NCBI GenBank assembly: GCA_016296045.1 | Contig: JAEDKB010000060.1 | Coordinates: 1-8,475 of the forward strand | Origin: Oscillospiraceae bacterium | Lineage (GTDB): Bacteria; Bacillota; Clostridia; Oscillospirales; Oscillospiraceae | Reading direction: 5' to 3' | Length of the DNA stretch: 8,475 nt | In this document: positions 1 to 4,085 of the stretch, one piece after another | Numbering within the stretch: the first letter of the stretch is position 1 | Layout: each line of letters begins with the position of its first letter | Notes under the pieces: generated by a model | Database searches by the model: none | Told to the model about the DNA's origin: nothing | The model's input: only the letters and a program-made list of their open reading frames with translations | Position numbers and translations under genes: made by a program

Positions 1-51
1 GATGACACTCCGGGTATGAACCGAATGCTCTACCAACTGAGCTATGCCGCC
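1..51 (-). tRNA. tRNA-Met (anticodon CAT), elongator type, 3' part outside the window
   Basis: Read on the minus strand from base 51, the sequence folds as the first two thirds of a tRNA: acceptor 5' strand GGCGGCA, then TA, D-stem GCTC/GAGC around loop AGTTGGTA with the usual GG, base 26 A, and anticodon stem TTCGG/CCGGA around loop TTCATAC. The anticodon is CAT. The variable loop GTGTC and the first three bases of the T-stem reach base 1, so the T-arm and the 3' acceptor strand are missing from the window. A G at position 1 and no GGG/CCC anticodon stem argue against initiator tRNA. A CAT-reading tRNA-Ile2 (lysidine-modified) is possible but fits the body less well. Confidence 0.93.
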
Positions 52-79
52 ATTTCTTGCCGCGGAAACAGCAAAATGA

Positions 80-108
80 ATTATAAAGGATGAATCAGTT
101 TTTGTCAA
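80..108 (-). promoter_or_regulatory. Consensus sigma-A promoter of the tRNA-Met gene
   Basis: On the minus strand a perfect -35 box TTGACA (108-103) and a perfect -10 box TATAAT (85-80) are separated by exactly 17 bases. A run of T and A tracts (about 109-135) lies upstream of the -35 box like an UP element. Transcription should start near base 73, leaving a leader of about 20 nt before the mature tRNA 5' end at 51. Such a perfect promoter is expected for a stable RNA gene. Confidence 0.9.
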
Positions 109-190
109 GCATTTTTCAAAAAAAACCAAAAAAATAAGAATGTTTGGGAAAAATCGAAATTGGGAATACTCAACGCATCATATTTTTTAC

Positions 191-196
191 GGAGGG
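191..196 (+). promoter_or_regulatory. Ribosome binding site GGAGGG that sets the start at 203
   Basis: GGAGGG ends 6 bases before the ATG at 203. The in-frame ATG at 140 has no Shine-Dalgarno sequence and lies in A-rich non-coding-looking DNA, so 203 is preferred. I see no convincing promoter box for this gene between 110 and 190. Confidence 0.75.
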
Positions 197-202
197 ATCG
201 TT

Positions 203-661
203 ATGAAATCGCGTGCTTACCGCTTCTGGAGAGAATGCGTTGTTTTCTACATCGGCGGTATGTTTTACTGCGGCGTGGAGCTGCTCTGGCGCGGCTGGAC
301 GCATGGAAGCATGTTTTTGCTGGGAGGGCTGTGCTTCTATGTCGTCAGCAGTCTCGACCGACATTTCCGCCTGTCCTTGCTCGGACAGATGGCGATTGGA
401 GCGCTGGTTGTGACATTCTTTGAATTCTGGACCGGCGTAATCGTCAATCAGATCATGCATCTGCACGTCTGGGACTATTCTGCCGTGCCGATGAATTTTA
501 TGGGGCAGATCTGCCTGCCGTTTACGCTTCTGTGGTTTCCGCTTTGCGGCATCGGTATTTTGTGCGAAAAATATCTGCGGTATGCACTCTTTCACGAGCC
601 AAAACCGCAGATACATTGGGTACTTCTTCCGGATGCCGATTCTCAGGGCGAAAAACCATAA
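203..661 (+). CDS. Small four-helix membrane protein, CmpB-like 'putative ABC-transporter type IV' family
   Basis: This 152-residue protein has about four hydrophobic segments (roughly residues 12-29, 36-51, 59-84 and 99-121) and a short polar C-terminus. I recognise the motif set of the family that databases call putative ABC-transporter type IV (CmpB-like): GG near residues 18-19, an RGWTHGSM motif at 30-37, GG at 41-42, EF.TG at 74-78, VWDYS at 89-93 and a GQICL motif at 101-105. Members are common in Clostridia. The ABC-transporter label has little experimental support, and there is no ATPase or substrate-binding gene beside this one, so a transport role is not shown. Start 203 follows a good GGAGGG. 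The gene converges on the minus-strand membrane-protein gene with 6 bases between the stops, and its last third carries a likely terminator for that neighbour (567-613, minus strand). Confidence 0.82.
   Translation: MKSRAYRFWRECVVFYIGGMFYCGVELLWRGWTHGSMFLLGGLCFYVVSSLDRHFRLSLLGQMAIGALVVTFFEFWTGVIVNQIMHLHVWDYSAVPMNFMGQICLPFTLLWFPLCGIGILCEKYLRYALFHEPKPQIHWVLLPDADSQGEKP
567..613 (-). terminator. Probable intrinsic terminator of the 668-1525 gene, inside the opposite gene
   Basis: Read on the minus strand, a perfect 10-bp inverted repeat TATCTGCGGT (613-604) / ACCGCAGATA (581-572) is followed at once by TTTTT (571-567). It starts about 54 bases after the stop of the minus-strand gene, the right place for its terminator. 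It lies wholly within the coding sequence of the plus-strand gene. The weak points are a long 22-nt loop and a stem only half G/C. Confidence 0.5.
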
Positions 662-667
662 AAGCGA

Positions 668-1525
668 TCAGTCTTCCGGCATTTTCTCTTCTGAGGGCTC
701 CGATTCTGCTTTGCCGGCAGCTTCTTCCGGCAAAGCTTCTTTGCACAACAGAAGCTGGGCACCGCTGACGGCCATTAAAAGCAGGACAGACGCGGTAATC
801 AGCAGGTCGTCCGCCGTGCCGTTCAGATAGGCATCGGGCAGGCTGATGCAGCAGAAAACAACGGCACACAGCGTCCAAAAGACCGTAATGCGGCGGTGAC
901 CCTTTCCGAAGGAGAAGCCTGCAAGCTGGAACGCACCGAGCATACAGCAGATGGAGGCAAGCAGCTTGAAGCAGTAATCATGGATGGACGGGTCGGTGTT
1001 CCATGCCTGAAAGCGGACGATCAGGCGCACGATCAGATAGACGCTGAAAACCATGTAAAGCGCGGGAGAGGGCTTTTTCTTCAAAACACACATCACCGCA
1101 AATGCAGCAATGCAGCCCGCACTCAAAATGCCGAGCGGAGGCAGCAGCTTTAAAAGCGCGGCAGACAGCTTTGGAGACTGCGTCATCTGCAAGATAGGTG
1201 TCTGCGAGCCGTTCAGCCAAAACAGCACATTGCCGAGTGCCAGACCTGCGGCAAAGAGAATCAGAAGCGCGTTGGGCAGAGGATGCGAGGAAAAGACCTG
1301 CTCCCAGCTTTTGCGCTCGGAAAGCGGCAGAAGCAAGCCGATCAGTCCTCCGATCAGCACGACGCTCAGGATGATGAGGGGGATATGCAGATAACTCCCC
1401 TCTGCCAGACTGCCATCCGGTAAAAGCTCAAATTGAAGCTGCCGAAAGCGAATGACGGCACCGATGATCGCCGCGGCAACGGTCAGGATCAGAATATAAC
1501 ACTGCGGATGAAAACTTTTTTTCAT
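668..1525 (-). CDS. Hypothetical integral membrane protein, about eight transmembrane segments
   Basis: I do not recognise a named family. The 285-residue product has about eight hydrophobic stretches, near residues 10-26, 46-67, 84-104, 127-147, 153-172, 184-206, 213-230 and 241-261. The N-terminus is short and basic (MKKSFH), and the tail of about 23 residues is acidic and rich in Glu, Ala and Ser, probably cytoplasmic. Cysteines cluster in segment 6 (ICCML) and segment 7 (VFCC). No nucleotide-binding, protease or redox motif is visible. The ATG at 1525 is preceded by GGAGG (1538-1534) at a spacing of 8, and a promoter lies just upstream. The gene is divergent from the rimP operon and convergent with the small membrane protein, so it is probably transcribed alone. 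A membrane sensor, a transporter fragment or a clostridial envelope protein would all fit; none is demonstrated. Confidence 0.8.
   Translation of the reverse strand: MKKSFHPQCYILILTVAAAIIGAVIRFRQLQFELLPDGSLAEGSYLHIPLIILSVVLIGGLIGLLLPLSERKSWEQVFSSHPLPNALLILFAAGLALGNVLFWLNGSQTPILQMTQSPKLSAALLKLLPPLGILSAGCIAAFAVMCVLKKKPSPALYMVFSVYLIVRLIVRFQAWNTDPSIHDYCFKLLASICCMLGAFQLAGFSFGKGHRRITVFWTLCAVVFCCISLPDAYLNGTADDLLITASVLLLMAVSGAQLLLCKEALPEEAAGKAESEPSEEKMPED
708..742 (+). terminator. Possible intrinsic terminator of the 203-661 gene, inside the opposite gene
   Basis: A perfect 10-bp inverted repeat GCTTTGCCGG (708-717) / CCGGCAAAGC (727-736) with a 9-nt loop is followed by TTCTTT (737-742). It begins 46 bases after the plus-strand stop. 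It lies in the part of the minus-strand gene that encodes the acidic tail. The stem is GC-rich, but the T-tract is short and interrupted, so termination could be partial. Confidence 0.45.
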
Positions 1526-1551
1526 GCAGAAAACCTCCGTTCATGTTTGCC

Positions 1552-1580
1552 ATTATAGCATAAGGAACGGAGAATTTACA
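1552..1580 (-). promoter_or_regulatory. Promoter of the minus-strand membrane protein gene
   Basis: On the minus strand there is a perfect extended -10 element, TGCTATAAT, with TATAAT at 1557-1552. The best -35 match at a 17-base spacing is TGTAAA (1580-1575), a weak box that the extended -10 would offset. Transcription should start near 1545, giving a short leader that contains GGAGG (1538-1534) and then the ATG at 1525. Confidence 0.72.
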
Positions 1581-1634
1581 TAGGAATCTGAAAAATTTTT
1601 TTGCATACCGACGAAAATCGACCGGTTTTTCACC

Positions 1635-1682
1635 AAAAAGTTTTTAAAAACCCTTGCAATTCGGACATTAGGGTGCTATAAT
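1635..1682 (+). promoter_or_regulatory. Main promoter of the rimP-nusA-infB operon
   Basis: TTGCAA (1654-1659) and TATAAT (1677-1682) are separated by 17 bases, and a TG one base before the -10 box makes it an extended -10 element. The A/T tract 1635-1650, just upstream of the -35 box, resembles an UP element. The expected start is near 1689, about 107 bases before rimP. This is a strong promoter, in keeping with a highly expressed translation operon. There is no sign that the operon is read from an upstream gene, since the preceding gene faces the other way. Confidence 0.87.
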
Positions 1683-1708
1683 GGAATCAATCAATAGTAG
1701 ACTTTACT

Positions 1709-1739
1709 AAAGAGAGGGTTTTCCCCTCTCTTTCTTATT
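1709..1739 (+). terminator. Terminator-like leader hairpin (candidate attenuator) upstream of rimP
   Basis: AAAGAGAGGG (1709-1718) and CCCTCTCTTT (1724-1733) form a perfect 10-bp stem with a 5-nt loop. If only the seven core pairs are counted, the T-tract is TTTCTTATT (1731-1739), rich in T but broken by a C and an A. The hairpin starts about 20 nt after the predicted transcription start, so it lies inside the operon's own leader and cannot simply end an upstream gene. Read-through must occur for the operon to be expressed, which suggests partial or regulated termination. Confidence 0.72.
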
Positions 1740-1752
1740 GCAATTTTATATG

Positions 1753-1779
1753 ATACCGATTCTGCTTGGAAATCGGTAT
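1753..1779 (+). promoter_or_regulatory. Second leader hairpin abutting the rimP ribosome binding site
   Basis: ATACCGATT (1753-1761) and AATCGGTAT (1771-1779) form a perfect 9-bp stem with a 9-nt loop. It ends one base before the AAGGAT Shine-Dalgarno-like sequence (1781-1786) of rimP, and its 3' arm covers two bases of the alternative ATG at 1778. It has no following T-tract, so it is not a terminator. A role in translation control or mRNA stability is inferred from position alone. Confidence 0.55.
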
Positions 1780-1795
1780 GAAGGATGGTACTGAA

Positions 1796-2248
1796 ATGAA
1801 AATTACCGAACAGGTCTGGCAGTTTGCCGAGCCGCTTGTGAAGGAAAACGGCTGCTCCCTGTGGGACGTGGAATATGTCCGTGAGGGCGGCGAATGGTTC
1901 CTGCGCCTTTACATCGATAAAGAGGGCGGCGTCGATATCGACGATTGTGAAAACGTTTCCCGTGCAGTCGATCCCGTTCTGGATGAAAAGGACCCGATTC
2001 CGGAAAGCTATCGTTTTGAGGTCTGCTCCGCCGGCTTGGAGCGCCAGCTCAAACGTCCGTCGGATTTTGAGCGTTTTATGGGCGAGCCGATCCTGCTCAA
2101 GACCTATCAACCGAAGAACGGGACGAAAGAGTTTCCCGGTGTGCTGGCCGGATATGATAACGGTGCCGTTACCGTGGATATGAACGGCACACCTCTTACC
2201 TTTGAAAAAACGGAAATCGCGTTGGTACGCCTGCGCGTGGAATTTTAA
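1796..2248 (+). CDS. rimP: Ribosome maturation factor RimP
   Basis: RimP (YlxS) is a cytoplasmic assembly factor that helps the 30S subunit mature by aiding the uptake of S12 and neighbouring proteins. The product is 150 residues, the usual size, with the N-terminal alpha/beta domain carrying the signature DVEYVREGGEW and LRLYIDKEGGV, followed by DDCENVSRAVDPVLDE and then an (F/L)EV.SAGLERQLKRP.DFERF block. The last 60 or so residues form the SH3-like beta domain. I chose ATG 1796 because AAGGAT (1781-1786) lies upstream and MKITEQV matches the usual RimP N-terminus. ATG 1778 and TTG 1766 are in frame, but their codons run through the leader hairpin and have poorer ribosome binding sites. The gene is first in the operon, 34 bases before nusA. 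Confidence 0.95.
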   Translation: MKITEQVWQFAEPLVKENGCSLWDVEYVREGGEWFLRLYIDKEGGVDIDDCENVSRAVDPVLDEKDPIPESYRFEVCSAGLERQLKRPSDFERFMGEPILLKTYQPKNGTKEFPGVLAGYDNGAVTVDMNGTPLTFEKTEIALVRLRVEF

Positions 2249-2282
2249 GAGACAACAGATATTTATATAAGGAGATACCACA

Positions 2283-3350
2283 ATGAATTCTGAAATCTTT
2301 GCTGCTCTGCGTCAGTTGGAAAAGGAACGCGGCATTCCGGTCGATTACATGGTAGACCGCATTACGCAGGCGCTGGTCGCCGCTTATAAAAAGGATAAGG
2401 ACGGCTATACCGACAACGTCTATGTCGAGCTGAACGAGAACAAGATGTTTATGTATGCACAGAAAGAGGTCGTTGACGAGGTCATTTCGCCCGCAACGGA
2501 GATCACTCTGGACGCTGCAAGAAAAATTGAGAAGAATGCACAGATCGGTGATCTGGTCAATGTCGAGATCCAGACCAAAAATTTCGGCCGCATCGCCGCC
2601 CAGACCGCAAAGCAGGTCATCATTCAGGGCATCCGCGAGGCTGAGCGCGGCATGGTGTTTGAATCCTTCTCCTCCAAGGAGCACGAGATTCTGACCGGCA
2701 CCGTTCTGCGAATTGACAATTCCGGCGATATGACCGTCCGCATCGGTCAGGGAACAGACCGTACCGACGCGCTTCTGGCCGTCGGCGAGCAGGTTCGCGG
2801 CGAGCATTTCGTCGAGGGCGACCTGATCCGTGTTTATGTCGTAGAGGTTCGCCGCAGCAATCGCGGCCCTCAGGTGCTTGTTTCCCGTACCCATCCGGCA
2901 CTGGTCAAGCGCCTGTTTGAGCTGGAGGTTCCCGAGATCGAATCCGGCGCGGTGGAGATTCGCTCCATTGCCCGTGAGCCGGGCTCCCGCACCAAGCTGG
3001 CCGTCTATGCCGCCGAAGAGAATATCGATCCTGTCGGTGCCTGCGTCGGCGCTCGCGGTGCCCGTGTCGGCGCTGTTGTGGATGAATTGCAGGGCGAAAA
3101 AATGGATATCGTCGTCTGGTCTGAGGATATCTGTGAGTTTGTCGCTTCCGCGCTTTCTCCGGCCGATGTCATTTCCGTCGTGCAGCTTCCCGGTGTCAAG
3201 GCGTGCCGCGTGATCGTTCCGGACGATCAGCTTTCGCTTGCCATCGGCAAGGAGGGTCAGAACGCCCGCCTCGCTGCCCGTCTGACCGGCTGCAAGATCG
3301 ATATCAAGCCTGCGTCTCAGGCAGATGCCTTTGAGGACACAGAAGAGTAA
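2283..3350 (+). CDS. nusA: Transcription termination/antitermination factor NusA
   Basis: NusA binds RNA polymerase near the RNA exit channel, promotes pausing and hairpin-dependent termination, and takes part in rRNA antitermination. The 355-residue product has the expected order of domains: an N-terminal polymerase-binding domain (1 to about 130), an S1 domain (about 135-200), KH1 (about 225-285, GxxG loop G256-ARG-259) and KH2 (about 300-345, loop G322-KEG-325 within IGKEGQNARLAARLTG). The linker SRTHPALVKRLFELEVPEI is characteristic. It ends soon after KH2 and lacks the C-terminal acidic repeats of proteobacterial NusA, as is normal for Firmicutes. The start has a good GGAG (2271-2274) with spacing 8. 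The codons are strongly biased, consistent with high expression. NusA may feed back on its own operon through the leader hairpin at 1709-1739. Confidence 0.98.
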   Translation: MNSEIFAALRQLEKERGIPVDYMVDRITQALVAAYKKDKDGYTDNVYVELNENKMFMYAQKEVVDEVISPATEITLDAARKIEKNAQIGDLVNVEIQTKNFGRIAAQTAKQVIIQGIREAERGMVFESFSSKEHEILTGTVLRIDNSGDMTVRIGQGTDRTDALLAVGEQVRGEHFVEGDLIRVYVVEVRRSNRGPQVLVSRTHPALVKRLFELEVPEIESGAVEIRSIAREPGSRTKLAVYAAEENIDPVGACVGARGARVGAVVDELQGEKMDIVVWSEDICEFVASALSPADVISVVQLPGVKACRVIVPDDQLSLAIGKEGQNARLAARLTGCKIDIKPASQADAFEDTEE

Positions 3351-3370
3351 TTCAAAGTAATTTTTCGCAA

Positions 3371-3377
3371 AGGAAGG
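3371..3377 (+). promoter_or_regulatory. Ribosome binding site AGGAAGG that sets a GTG start for rnpM
   Basis: AGGAAGG ends 8 bases before the GTG at 3386. An in-frame GTG at 3377 overlaps this sequence and would leave too little spacing, so 3386 is the likely start. Confidence 0.7.
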
Positions 3378-3385
3378 TGAGAATC

Positions 3386-3664
3386 GTGCCGAAAAAAATC
3401 CCCATGCGTCAGTGTCTCGGCTGCCGCGAAATGAAACCGAAGCGTGAACTGCTGCGGGTGGTGCGCAGTCCGGAAGGTACGGTTTCGCTGGACTTGCGCG
3501 GCAAGGCTTCCGGCAGAGGCGCCTATGTGTGCCCCAGCACGGAATGTCTGAAAAAAGCAATCAAGTCGAGGGCCATTTCCAGAGCCTTCGATACCGAAAT
3601 TCCGCAGGAGATCTATGATGCCCTGCTGGCGGAAATGGAGGCGGAAACAGATGGAAAGAGATAA
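3386..3664 (+). CDS. rnpM: RNase P modulator RnpM (YlxR family)
   Basis: This YlxR-family protein has 92 residues. In Bacillus subtilis YlxR is an RNA-binding protein reported to bind the RNase P RNA and modulate the enzyme, hence the name RnpM; it has also been linked to transcription regulation. Family features seen here are IPMRQCLGC near the start (C10, C13), the LLRVVRSPEG strand, the GRGAYVC motif (43-49) and a second pair of cysteines (C49, C54). The CxxC and Cx4C spacing suggests a fold related to zinc binding, but this is not established. The start is GTG 3386 after AGGAAGG. The gene lies 35 bases after nusA and overlaps ylxQ by 14 bases, so the two are probably translationally coupled. 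Confidence 0.94.
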   Translation: MPKKIPMRQCLGCREMKPKRELLRVVRSPEGTVSLDLRGKASGRGAYVCPSTECLKKAIKSRAISRAFDTEIPQEIYDALLAEMEAETDGKR

Positions 3665-4070
3665 GAGTCTCGGCCTTCTGTCCATTTCGCGCAAGGGCGG
3701 CAATATCGTCCTCGGAGAAGAACAGGTAGGCTCCGTAACAAGAGCGGGACGGGCAAGACTTGTGGTGCTGGCGAGCGATGCCGGCGCTCATACCGTCCGA
3801 AGAGCGAAAAGCTTTGTTGCGGGAACGCCGCAGCCGGTGTTGACGCTTTCGTATACAAGGGACGAACTGGGCGATGCGCTTGGAACGACCAGCTGTGCGA
3901 TTGCGGCGATTACAGATGTACGTCTGGCGCAGGCTTTTGTGAAAACGCTGGGCGATCCGGAAAAGTATGCGGAGCTTTTGCAGGATTTGGATGTGCGCGT
4001 CAAGCGTGTGGAAAAACGCCGCGCTGAGGAAAAAGCGCACCGCTACAATGTCCGACACGGAAAGAAGTAA
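3651..4070 (+). CDS. ylxQ: YlxQ, L7Ae/L30e-type RNA-binding protein
   Basis: The protein belongs to the L7Ae/L30e/S12e/Gadd45 family, whose members bind kink-turns in RNA. Bacterial YlxQ sits between rnpM and infB in most Firmicutes. The 139-residue product begins LGLLSISRKGGNIVLGEEQV, then VTRAGRARLVVLASDAG, typical of the RNA-binding face, followed by the NTR.K-like block around residues 47-56. The fold normally needs about 100 residues. Here the last 35 or so form a charged, basic tail rich in Lys, Arg and Glu (VKRVEKRRAEEKAHRY), probably a helical RNA-binding extension. ATG 3651 lies inside the end of rnpM, with GGAGG (3637-3641) 9 bases upstream. The precise cellular RNA target is unknown. 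Confidence 0.88.
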   Translation: MERDKSLGLLSISRKGGNIVLGEEQVGSVTRAGRARLVVLASDAGAHTVRRAKSFVAGTPQPVLTLSYTRDELGDALGTTSCAIAAITDVRLAQAFVKTLGDPEKYAELLQDLDVRVKRVEKRRAEEKAHRYNVRHGKK

Positions 4071-4085
4071 TCAGGAGGTGGCTTT

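Noticed and set aside
1..51. Initiator tRNA-fMet, as in the E. coli metY-rimP-nusA-infB operon
   Set aside because: The tRNA faces away from the operon, starts with G, and its anticodon stem lacks the three G-C pairs of initiators. The resemblance to the metY arrangement is coincidental.
140..202. Longer N-terminus for the CmpB-like protein starting at ATG 140
   Set aside because: It has no ribosome binding site and adds 21 residues not matching the family start, whereas ATG 203 has GGAGGG at the right distance.
1607..1626. Imperfect dyad ACCG-CGA / TCG-CGGT upstream of the operon promoter, possible operator
   Set aside because: The two halves are offset by one base, the arms are short and there is no second copy near either promoter. 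It cannot be told from chance.
2196..3560. A 454-codon open frame on the minus strand opposite nusA
   Set aside because: It is the mirror of nusA's biased codon use. Its protein is low-complexity-like, rich in Asp, Leu and Ala, with no recognisable domain, and it lies across two certain genes and their ribosome binding sites.
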